Of a stretch of 20,882 nt of DNA, positions 1 to 6,619 are shown one piece after another; the first letter of the stretch is position 1; each line of letters opens with the position of its first letter. Position numbers and translations under genes: made by a program. The notes beneath the pieces were generated by a model. The model had not been told where the DNA came from. It did not search any database and saw nothing but the letters and a program-made list of their open reading frames with translations. Origin of the DNA: a virus. The stretch is from the IMG/VR virus record IMGVR_UViG_3300017917_004832, positions 1-20,882 of that record, one strand, 5' to 3'.

Positions 1-1230
1 AAACAAAATCCAGATATTAAAAATACATACCTACTTTTACATACTCATTGGGGAGAGGGATGGAATATACATAAATTAGCCGCCGAATTAGGAGTAAATT
101 CACAAGAAATACTAACAACTTATATATGTAAAAACTGCGGAGAATATGAAGTAAAAAATTTTACTGGACAAGACTTAAATTGTAAATATTGTGGTGCAGA
201 AAAAAGTCAGACAACTACAAATGTTGGAATAGGAGTGACAGAGTCTCAACTAAATGAAGTATATAATTTAATGGATGCATACTGCCATCCATTTACAAGT
301 GGTGGACAAGAAATACCTATTCAAGAAGCAAAACTTACAGAATTAATAACTCTTGTTACAAATTATTCATGTGGAGAAGAAATGTGTGAGCCAGAAGCTA
401 ATTCATTAGCTTTAGAATGGTCAGAGTATAGAGAGCATGGCACAGAGTTTATTAAGGCTTCAACTTCTCCAGAATCAATAGCTAAACAGTTAAACATTGT
501 ATATAAAATGCCACAGCATAAAAGACTTGAAATGGGTAAAAAAGCTAGGGAGTGGACAATTAAAAATTTCGGTGTTAAAAATGTAGCTAAAATTTTAGAA
601 GATTTTATAGATGCACAACCACTAATCGAATGGCAAAAAATTAAAGAAAATCCAGAAAATAGAAAAGACCCATACTTTCAAATCCCTAATATTATTGATG
701 ATGCTGAATGGCTAACATTTATGTATCATAATATCTTAAAGATGAAAAATATAGATAGAAATGACTCTGGTCATCAATACTGGATGGGTGAATTAAACAA
801 AGGTGCAAAAAGACAAGATATTGAAAATTATTTTAGAAACGTAGCTTTACAAGAAAATAATAAATCTAAAGAGATTAAATTTGAAGATCTTCTTGATCCA
901 AACGATAAAGGAAGAGTTATATATGTAATGCCAGAGAGTGCAGGCGATATATTCTTAAGTACAGCTTTATTTAAATCTATAAAAAATAGATATCCAGAAT
1001 ATAGTTTATATGTAGCAACAAAACCTCAATACAAAGATATTCTAGAAGGTAATCCTTATGTTCACAAATGGATCGAATATAATCCAATAATGGATAATCT
1101 TATTTGGCTAGAAGGAAACAATCAACATAATGGTCACTTTGATATCGCTTATCTTCCGTATACATGCACTCAAAGAAATTTAAATTATATTCATAATGGA
1201 CTAGATAAACTAGATTTTAGCCTAAGTTAA
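1..1230 (+). CDS. Glycosyltransferase, GT4 + DUF4214 + GT9 N-terminal half (5' truncated)
   Basis: The reading frame is open from the left edge, so the start lies outside the window; an in-frame GTG at 235 is internal to the GT4 domain and is not the start. Visible residues 1-205 resemble the C-terminal half of a GT4 glycosyltransferase, with the HPFTSGGQEIPIQEAK segment at about 97-112; the second Glu of the E-x7-E motif is present but the first is Gly. A C-x2-C-x14-C-x2-C zinc-ribbon-like insert lies at residues 43-64. Residues about 236-285 match the DUF4214 pattern (FMYHNIL ... GHQYWMGELNKGAKRQDI ... F). Residues about 303-409 match the N-terminal domain of GT9 heptosyltransferases (ESAGDIFLSTALFKSIKNRY). 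The protein stops where a GT9 C-terminal domain should begin, and that domain is in the next ORF. It probably makes or modifies a surface glycan. GT assignments are fairly secure; substrate is unknown. Confidence 0.8.
   Translation, partial: KQNPDIKNTYLLLHTHWGEGWNIHKLAAELGVNSQEILTTYICKNCGEYEVKNFTGQDLNCKYCGAEKSQTTTNVGIGVTESQLNEVYNLMDAYCHPFTSGGQEIPIQEAKLTELITLVTNYSCGEEMCEPEANSLALEWSEYREHGTEFIKASTSPESIAKQLNIVYKMPQHKRLEMGKKAREWTIKNFGVKNVAKILEDFIDAQPLIEWQKIKENPENRKDPYFQIPNIIDDAEWLTFMYHNILKMKNIDRNDSGHQYWMGELNKGAKRQDIENYFRNVALQENNKSKEIKFEDLLDPNDKGRVIYVMPESAGDIFLSTALFKSIKNRYPEYSLYVATKPQYKDILEGNPYVHKWIEYNPIMDNLIWLEGNNQHNGHFDIAYLPYTCTQRNLNYIHNGLDKLDFSLS
127..192 (+). other. Zinc-ribbon-like insert in the GT4 domain
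   Basis: Two CxxC pairs 14 residues apart (codons at 127-129, 136-138, 181-183, 190-192) fall just before the GT4 acceptor/donor loop segment. Four cysteines in this spacing usually bind one structural Zn ion. The cysteines are read directly; zinc binding is inferred. Confidence 0.6.
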
Positions 1231-1247
1231 TTTATTATAATAAAATG
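1219..1247 (+). other. Probable frame-disruption point splitting the GT9 gene
   Basis: The upstream frame ends at TAA 1228-1230. The downstream frame (-1 relative) has TAG at 1218-1220 and is then open from 1221 through ATG 1245. A single -1 shift, or one missing base, between about 1221 and 1230 would join the GT9 halves into one continuous protein. No canonical X XXY YYZ slippery heptamer is visible. It could be a real gene fission, a pseudogene, or a sequencing/assembly indel. Confidence 0.55.
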
Positions 1248-2396
1248 AGATTATTAGATACTTACGCAACAAATACAGGATCAAGGATAGATAAACCTTT
1301 TATTTATACTAAATTTTTTCCACTTCCTTTAGGAAAATTTATTACATTTCAAGCTCAAACTCCATATGATTCTAGAAATTATTCATACTGGCAAGAAGTT
1401 ATAAATCTTATTCATCCTTATCTAAGTAAAAATAATATTCATATTGTTCAAGTCGGAACAAAAGACGAAAAAACATTTAATGGTGTCGTAAATTTATTAG
1501 GACAAACAACAATTAATCAATTGGCATATGTTATTGAAAATAATATTTTACATTTTGGTGCTGATAGTTTTTGCGTTCATTTAGCATCATACTTTGATAA
1601 ACCAATTGTATCTATCTATAGCATAAGCAATCCAAATGTTGCTGGACCTCATTTTGGTAATAAAAATAAACATATTCTTTTAAAAGGATATGAAAGAATT
1701 GGTAATAAAAAACCTTCATACTCTCAAGTAGAGAATCCTAAATCTATAGATGCAATAAAACCAGAAGAAATAGCCGAGGGAATATTAAATCTTCTTAATA
1801 TAGAATGTTCTAAGTTTCCAGAATCAATTCATTTTGGCACAGATTATAATGTAAGAAGTTTTGAAATTATACCAGATGAGATAATTGATCCAAACTCAAT
1901 ACCAGTAGAAAATCCTATTATAAGAATGGATTATTGTTTTAATGAAAAAGCTCTTGAACAAATAATATCAGTAAAAAAATCTATTATTTTTACAGATAAA
2001 CCAATTAAAAAAGATTTAATACAAAAATATAAGAAAAACATTAATCAAATAATATATATTATAGACGAATCTAATAATATTAATTTTGTTAAACTTTTAA
2101 AAAATAATTCAATTAATTATGTTTTATTATCATTTTTAGATGAAGAAGTTTTAAATAAATATAAAATAGACTATATGGATTATAATCTTATTGTTAATAG
2201 AAAGCATAAAACTAAAGTTGATACAAATATCAAAGAAGTAGAAAATCTATACTATAAGTCTTCTAGAACGCTATATTCTTCAAAGGGTCAATTTATATCA
2301 AGATATGATTGGATTCATAATATTGGAAATAAAGTCGTAGATGATCCAGATTTTTGGAAAGAAGTAGATAATTTCTACATTTTTAGATTGACTTAA
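1245..2396 (+). CDS. GT9-type glycosyltransferase C-terminal half plus uncharacterised C-terminal domain
   Basis: Residues 1-165 match the nucleotide-sugar-binding half of GT9 heptosyltransferases: FITFQAQTP, then YWQEVINLI, IVQVGTKDE, LLGQTTINQLAYVI, and the signature GADSFCVHLA (105-114) followed by DKPIVSIYS. A complete GT9 enzyme needs the N-terminal half, which is the end of the preceding ORF. Residues about 190-383 form a second, unrecognised domain, rich in I/N/K, with possible Rossmann-like strands (SIIFTDKP, QIIYIIDES, INYVLLSF). ATG 1245 has no SD upstream. Frame 3 is open from 1221, so the ATG may simply be an internal Met of a frameshifted gene. Function is probably glycan synthesis together with the upstream polypeptide. 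Confidence 0.7.
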   Translation: MRLLDTYATNTGSRIDKPFIYTKFFPLPLGKFITFQAQTPYDSRNYSYWQEVINLIHPYLSKNNIHIVQVGTKDEKTFNGVVNLLGQTTINQLAYVIENNILHFGADSFCVHLASYFDKPIVSIYSISNPNVAGPHFGNKNKHILLKGYERIGNKKPSYSQVENPKSIDAIKPEEIAEGILNLLNIECSKFPESIHFGTDYNVRSFEIIPDEIIDPNSIPVENPIIRMDYCFNEKALEQIISVKKSIIFTDKPIKKDLIQKYKKNINQIIYIIDESNNINFVKLLKNNSINYVLLSFLDEEVLNKYKIDYMDYNLIVNRKHKTKVDTNIKEVENLYYKSSRTLYSSKGQFISRYDWIHNIGNKVVDDPDFWKEVDNFYIFRLT

Positions 2397-2422
2397 AAAA
2401 TAAATACTGTTATCATCATATA

Positions 2423-3232
2423 ATGAGTCCAAAACTAAAACCCGAAGAAGAAACAATTTCAATTGGTAGTTCAGAATTAACTAATTTTGTTTCACAAACA
2501 TTTGATTTAAATACAAAAGAAGTATCCCAAGTCCCACCTAATATTATCGCTAGAAATAAATATGGTCTATTAGAAAATAATAATATTAAATATATCTATA
2601 ATGAAGATGGTACAATTAATTGGCGTAAAATGGTAAAAACAGAATATCTTGTACCAAATCGTCAAAAAACTCAAGAAACAGATGTATCAAAATTAGAAGA
2701 TAAAGATTTGCTTATTTTGCTTGGTGGAATTAAAGAATTAGCTCAAATTCGTGGATATACAACTGTAGAGTATAAAGTTGTTGCTGCAACAGAAAATTAT
2801 TTTGCTACAAGCTGCAGAATTACATGGATTCCTAATTATGAAACTGACGGCAGAGAGATTATATTTGAAGCGCTTGCTGATGCGACCTGTAATAATACAA
2901 AATCATTTGCTCGTTTTTTCTTAGCTGCAATTGCAGAAAATAGAGCTTTTGTACGTTGCGTCCGTAATTTTCTTAAAATTAATATTGTTTCTCAAGAAGA
3001 ACTTGGCGACGCTAAAATCTTAGATGAATCTAATGTTGTGGTAGAAAATCCAACGTCTCCCCAAACTCTTTTAGAAAAGACAATGAAAGATAAAGGAATT
3101 ACATTTGATATTCTTAAAAAGAAATTAATTAAAGAAAAATTTGATGGTGCAGAAAATTTTAATGTCATTACTGATATTCCAAAAGTAAAGATATTTGAAT
3201 TGATTGATAGAATTAAAAAAATTAAAGATTAA
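2423..3232 (+). CDS. Probable Rad52/ERF-like single-strand annealing protein
   Basis: 269 aa. Residues 96-195 have the layout expected of phage single-strand annealing proteins of the Rad52/ERF type: a helix (LLILLGGIKELAQIRG), a beta sheet with alternating hydrophobics (VEYKVVAATENYFATSCRITWIP, interrupted by loops), then an Ala-rich segment ending in RAFVRCVRNFLKINIVSQEELG (174-195), like the ...RA..RA.R...G pattern of those families. A C-terminal region (213-269) with a predicted helical LLEKTMKDKGITFDILKKK segment may bind DNA or partners. Known relatives pair complementary ssDNA in phage recombination. There is no SD before ATG 2423; an ATAAATACT box lies at 2400-2408. Its stop shares TTAA with the convergent gene. 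The family call is by pattern only. Confidence 0.45.
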   Translation: MSPKLKPEEETISIGSSELTNFVSQTFDLNTKEVSQVPPNIIARNKYGLLENNNIKYIYNEDGTINWRKMVKTEYLVPNRQKTQETDVSKLEDKDLLILLGGIKELAQIRGYTTVEYKVVAATENYFATSCRITWIPNYETDGREIIFEALADATCNNTKSFARFFLAAIAENRAFVRCVRNFLKINIVSQEELGDAKILDESNVVVENPTSPQTLLEKTMKDKGITFDILKKKLIKEKFDGAENFNVITDIPKVKIFELIDRIKKIKD

Positions 3233-3525
3233 AATTCTTTATATTTAATTAAATTATTTCTTACAAAATATAAGTTAATAAAAAAACCACAAAATGCGCT
3301 GAAGATATTGCTAAGAAATGGATAAGTTAATTCACTAAATGGATTAATAAAGATGCTAACACATAAAGATATCCAAAAACTACTACATTCATGGCAGAGC
3401 AATATTTTATTTATATATGAAATTTTAGCTATAAAATTACGTATGGATGTTGTAATTTCAGTATCATTCCAAGCATAACTAACCCCAAGACAAACAAATA
3501 GATAAACTAAAAAATTATAGAACAT
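3229..3525 (-). CDS. Small membrane protein, DUF1360-like
   Basis: 98 aa. A hydrophobic N-terminal segment (about 2-18) is followed by a polar stretch, then LLCHECSSFWISL (42-54), which resembles the C-x2-C-x-x-F-W signature of DUF1360 phage/bacterial membrane proteins, and a second hydrophobic region at about 68-88. Two to three membrane passes are likely in the host inner membrane. ATG 3525 has a GGAG nine bases upstream, inside the end of the preceding gene, indicating coupled expression. Role unknown. The family is moderately supported by the Cys-Cys-Phe-Trp motif. Confidence 0.55.
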   Translation of the reverse strand: MFYNFLVYLFVCLGVSYAWNDTEITTSIRNFIAKISYINKILLCHECSSFWISLCVSIFINPFSELTYPFLSNIFSAFCGFFINLYFVRNNLIKYKEF

Positions 3526-3531
3526 ATTATA

Positions 3532-3816
3532 CTACTCCAAACCCAGCCTCATTTTCATTCGATCTCCTTTTCTTTTATAAATATTTTTTATACTTTCTTC
3601 AGAAAGAAGATCTAAAAAGAAATCCCTTTCATTTTCTATTCTTGATATAAGATAAGCTTTTACTTTATTTTTACAAGAACAGTTTCTATTTAATTTTGAA
3701 CTTGTAAGATCTGCTAATATTTCTGGAAATTTTTCTTTTAAAGAATTAAAAAATATGTCATCATGAATAAATAAATTAAAAAATATTGGTAATTCAATTG
3801 CCTCTTTTATTGTCAT
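3532..3816 (-). CDS. Hypothetical protein, 94 aa
   Basis: I do not recognise this gene. The protein is probably mostly helical, with a hydrophobic N-terminal part (IFFNLFIHDDIFF), a SSKLNRNCSCKNKV segment with Cys46 and Cys48, and a basic tail (KGDRMKMRLG). The CxC could bind metal only with partner residues elsewhere. It sits between the tail-tube-like gene and the DUF1360-like gene on the same strand, 42 bases after the former and 6 before the latter, so it is probably co-transcribed. The upstream spacer is almost pure A/T and has no SD. Confidence 0.6.
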   Translation of the reverse strand: MTIKEAIELPIFFNLFIHDDIFFNSLKEKFPEILADLTSSKLNRNCSCKNKVKAYLISRIENERDFFLDLLSEESIKNIYKRKGDRMKMRLGLE

Positions 3817-3858
3817 ATTTATATTATATATTTATAATATATATATTCTATTATTTAT
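3817..3858 (-). promoter_or_regulatory. A/T-only spacer with TATAAATA boxes
   Basis: All but one of the 42 bases are A or T. Read on the minus strand it contains TATAAATA twice (3829-3836, and 3816-3823 overlapping the ATG). The octamer is the consensus of T4-type late promoters, but in DNA this AT-rich chance matches are common and no T4-type sigma factor is seen here. Confidence 0.2.
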
Positions 3859-4665
3859 TTAAACTCCACTTAATATATACGTATTTAAATTTAAATTTAA
3901 TTTAGCATCATCATTTATATTATATGACAATTGTGTTTGAGAGTTAATTAAATTAGAAAGATTTAAACTTAATAAGTTTTCATTCGTATGGTATTTTTTA
4001 AAGTTTATCGTTAAGTTTCTTTGAGTTAAGGTATTAAATATATTTGTGATTTTTTCTTGATTATAGTCACTAATAGAAAATTGAAAATCTAAATTAATGT
4101 TAATAGGATATTTTATAATAATATTAGTTGGTAGATAATTACCAATAGTATACATGGGGATTCGATCTATATCTATATTTAAATTAAATGATTCTAGTCT
4201 ATTAAAATTTGCTTCATTTAAATTTAAATCAACATAACAATTATCACCAATATTAAAATTATTTAATAATTTTGGTTGATAAGAAAAAGTTCCAGATGTG
4301 TTTCCTAATTCACCAAAAATAATACTTCTTATATTAATAACTGGATATTGGCCCAATCTATAGTTTATAGAATAACCATTTAAATAACCGCTAGAAAACG
4401 TAAAATATTTATTACCATACTCTAATTTACCATTAAAAAAATTGTTGCCAGTATAACTTATAAAATTATCATTAGAACTTAAAATATAACTTAAATCTAA
4501 ATTAGCAATAACAGGTTGAGAAACCAAATAATTTTGACTATTATCATTTATAGCTAAAGATGGTTGAATATTATTATTATAAGATATATTTAGATCTTGA
4601 ATCCCAGATATAAGTGAATCATTTAGATAAAAGTTCTGATTTTCTATAGAATATACATTAAACAT
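3859..4665 (-). CDS. Putative tail tube protein, duplicated fold
   Basis: 268 aa, all-beta and rich in N, I, L and S. The first half (about 20-120) has the pattern of siphophage tail tube proteins: SGIQDLNISYNNNIQP, then QPVIANLDLSYIL, EYGNKYFTFSSGYLNGYSI and LGQYPVINI. The second half (about 156-265) repeats it: RLESFNLNIDIDRIP, then KYPININLDFQFSIS, LTINFKKYHTNEN and ISpacer-like QTQLSYNINDDAKLNLNL. Two tandem tail-tube-type beta domains would suit a protein forming trimeric rings, but this is inferred from patterns. The gene is divergent from the M homologue across a 51-bp promoter-like region. It could instead be a distal tail or other tube-like structural protein. Confidence 0.5.
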   Translation of the reverse strand: MFNVYSIENQNFYLNDSLISGIQDLNISYNNNIQPSLAINDNSQNYLVSQPVIANLDLSYILSSNDNFISYTGNNFFNGKLEYGNKYFTFSSGYLNGYSINYRLGQYPVINIRSIIFGELGNTSGTFSYQPKLLNNFNIGDNCYVDLNLNEANFNRLESFNLNIDIDRIPMYTIGNYLPTNIIIKYPININLDFQFSISDYNQEKITNIFNTLTQRNLTINFKKYHTNENLLSLNLSNLINSQTQLSYNINDDAKLNLNLNTYILSGV

Positions 4666-4716
4666 TAATTATAATTACACTTCTTTTAAGTGTAAATTAT
4701 ATGAGGTAAAAGGTAT
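4666..4716. promoter_or_regulatory. Divergent promoter region with palindrome
   Basis: This short gap separates the leftward tail-tube-like gene from rightward gene M. A perfect inverted repeat, TTACACTT-CTTTT-AAGTGTAA, spans 4675-4695. TATAAT occurs on the plus strand at 4670-4675 and on the minus strand at 4701-4696, so each -10-like box abuts the palindrome and both predicted start sites fall inside it. No good TTGACA -35 is seen. GAGG at 4703-4706 is the SD for ATG 4717. An operator or a leader hairpin controlling both directions is plausible. Confidence 0.45.
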
Positions 4717-5265
4717 ATGGCTAGTATTTATGATACGGTTCCATCTTGGAATTCGACTAGTACTTATAATAAGTACGATATAGTTTTGGGTAGTGATAGT
4801 AAATATTACTATTCAATTATAGATTCTAATACTGGAGCAGGTAATAATCCTGTAACTCCTGGAAATCTTCAACTTGATTGGGATGGCTATATATCACTAA
4901 ATGGAACTTTATATCCAAATTTTTGGTGGAAACCTTCATATAATGCAAAAATAAACAATAAACCAAGATTAAAAATAAATCAATTTGGCAATGGTTATCA
5001 GCAAAGAATTCCAGATGGTTTAAATTCAAGCCTTATTGAATTTTCTTTAATTTTTGAAAACAGAAATGAAAAAGAAACTGTTTCTATACTACATTTTTTA
5101 CAACAAAGAAATGGGCAAGAAAGTTTTATTTATAATTTACCAACAATTTATTCAAAATCAACCTCTAGTTTAAATACTAGATTCATCTGTTTAGAATGGT
5201 CACCTAATTATATTTCATATAATAATTACTCTATAGAAGCTATATTTTCTGAAGTCCCAGTTTAA
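4717..5265 (+). CDS. M: Minor tail protein M homologue with N-terminal CBM-like module
   Basis: 182 aa. Residues about 75-182 match the lambda M family (PF05939-type): KPRLKINQFGNGYQQRIPDG, then a FENRNEKETVSILHFLQQR helix, NGQESFIYNLP, and a closing strand. Lambda M is a small tail-tip assembly protein added after the tape measure complex. Residues about 11-71 are extra and read W-x5-Y-x3-D-IV...YYYS...TG...W, like the aromatic pattern of CBM5/12 carbohydrate-binding modules. ATG 4717 has GAGG ten bases upstream. Gene L follows three bases after the stop without an SD. The M assignment is strong; the sugar-binding idea is inference. Confidence 0.8.
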   Translation: MASIYDTVPSWNSTSTYNKYDIVLGSDSKYYYSIIDSNTGAGNNPVTPGNLQLDWDGYISLNGTLYPNFWWKPSYNAKINNKPRLKINQFGNGYQQRIPDGLNSSLIEFSLIFENRNEKETVSILHFLQQRNGQESFIYNLPTIYSKSTSSLNTRFICLEWSPNYISYNNYSIEAIFSEVPV

Positions 5266-5268
5266 TTT

Positions 5269-6618
5269 ATGCAAACATCATCTGAGGTTTACAATTTAAT
5301 AGTTAGTGGTACAAAAGAAATTAATACTGAAATTGGATCGCTTACCCCATCAACACAAATTTTATTATATGAAGTAGACTTATCGCAAATTTTTCCATCA
5401 ACAATAAATTTTAATTACGATGGAAATCAACCAATTAATCAAGGCGTATTAAGAATATATAATGATTACAATTTATATAAATTAAGCAATAATGACTATG
5501 GAAGAATTAAATGGCAAAATAATTTTTATTATCCTTTTCCAATTTTTACTGAAGGTTTTGAATATACCTCTGCTGGTACATTACCAACTCCAAAAGTATC
5601 AATTTCAAATTTATCTACAGACTACTCAAATAATTCTTTTTATAGATATATAAGAATGCAAGTACAGTCTTTGGGGGATATTATTGGCGCAAAGTTTTCA
5701 AGAATTAAAACCTTTTTAAAATATCTTGATGGTTCAAATTTTTCTGGAGGATATAATCCATTTAATCCAAATACTGGTTTATATGAAATGGAGTTACCAC
5801 GTGATATTTATTACATAGATAGAAAATCTGTTGAAAATAAAAATGTTATAGAATATCAATTAAATACAGTTTTAGATTTAGAAAATTTAGTTTTACCCGC
5901 TAGAACAATTTTAGCTAAAAAATGTCCGTTTCAATATAGAGGAGAAGGCTGTATATATGAGTATAATTCAAGATTAAACTATATACATAGTGGAATTTAT
6001 GCTGGAGTTCAAAATCCTGGAATATCAGTCAAAGGACTTCAAACTGCTCCTCCAGTTGCAACTGAAAATGATCAATTATTTATAGGTAGTATTTTTTCCA
6101 CGGGAGTTGCAGCGCAAACTGCTATTTTTAGAATAACTGGTGGAATGGGTAATTCTGGATTATGGACAGAGACAGCTCAATATGTATCTGGAGATTTTGT
6201 ATTTTTACAAACTCAGGGAATTAAATATTATTATGTATGCGTAAGTAATCATACATCAGATGTTTTTAATGCTCCACCAAATAAAAATTATTGGACACCA
6301 GATTCATGCTCAAAAAGTATACATGCCTGTAGATTAAGATGGTTAAAAAATCCAGCGTTTAGACCTGTCATATGGCCTGTAAATAGAAATGGAGAAGATT
6401 TTGCTACTACAGAAAATAGAATTTTTTGGCAATATGCAGATTCTAGAGATTGGCTAACTGGAATTAATGGTGTTCCTGTATATTTTCCTAGAAGACCTGG
6501 CGCAGAAAATCCAGCATCCGAACAATCTCATGGACTTCCAAAAGATGCAAATGGAAATTATCTAAATGGATTTTTACCATTTGGTGGATTTCCAGGAACA
6601 AACCAACCACAAGTTTAA
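5269..6618 (+). CDS. L: Minor tail protein L homologue (Fe-S type) with large insert
   Basis: 449 aa, about twice lambda L. The N-terminal part (about 6-216) has the L-family layout (TQILLYEVDLS, IKWQNNFYYPFPIFTEGFEY, LPRDIYYIDR, YQLNTVLDLENLVLPARTI). Cys219 and Cys228 (CPFQYRGEGC) and Cys347 and Cys354 (CSKSIHAC) correspond to the four cysteines that hold a [4Fe-4S] cluster in lambda L. Between the pairs sits an insert of about 118 residues, including a CBM5/12-like stretch (GLWTETAQYVSGDFVF, then KYYYVCVSNHT and YW). The C-terminus is Gly/Pro-rich. L helps form the tail tip beneath J. It sits in the M-L-K-I-J block with no SD, coupled to M. Family call strong; cluster binding inferred from homology. 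Confidence 0.82.
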   Translation: MQTSSEVYNLIVSGTKEINTEIGSLTPSTQILLYEVDLSQIFPSTINFNYDGNQPINQGVLRIYNDYNLYKLSNNDYGRIKWQNNFYYPFPIFTEGFEYTSAGTLPTPKVSISNLSTDYSNNSFYRYIRMQVQSLGDIIGAKFSRIKTFLKYLDGSNFSGGYNPFNPNTGLYEMELPRDIYYIDRKSVENKNVIEYQLNTVLDLENLVLPARTILAKKCPFQYRGEGCIYEYNSRLNYIHSGIYAGVQNPGISVKGLQTAPPVATENDQLFIGSIFSTGVAAQTAIFRITGGMGNSGLWTETAQYVSGDFVFLQTQGIKYYYVCVSNHTSDVFNAPPNKNYWTPDSCSKSIHACRLRWLKNPAFRPVIWPVNRNGEDFATTENRIFWQYADSRDWLTGINGVPVYFPRRPGAENPASEQSHGLPKDANGNYLNGFLPFGGFPGTNQPQV

Positions 6619-6619
6619 A

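Noticed and set aside
235-237. GTG 235 as the start of the glycosyltransferase
   Set aside because: The same frame is open to the window edge and codes for GT4-like sequence and the zinc ribbon upstream of it.
1219-1230. Programmed -1 ribosomal frameshift site in the GT9 gene
   Set aside because: No X XXY YYZ slippery heptamer or clear downstream structure is visible; an indel or gene fission is simpler.
3817-3858. Replication origin or attachment site
   Set aside because: The spacer is only A/T-rich; no iterons, direct repeats, integrase or tRNA are nearby.
4675-4695. Intrinsic terminator
   Set aside because: The hairpin is not followed by a T-run on either strand and lies upstream of both genes, so an operator or leader element fits better.
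4826-5029. 67-aa minus-strand ORF inside M
   Set aside because: It lies wholly within the well-supported M homologue on the other strand, has no recognisable motif, and is best explained as a shadow.
6566-6619. Upstream ATG 6566 as the start of K
   Set aside because: It would overlap L by 53 bases and add 18 residues outside the JAMM domain; ATG 6620 follows the L stop by one base like other junctions here.
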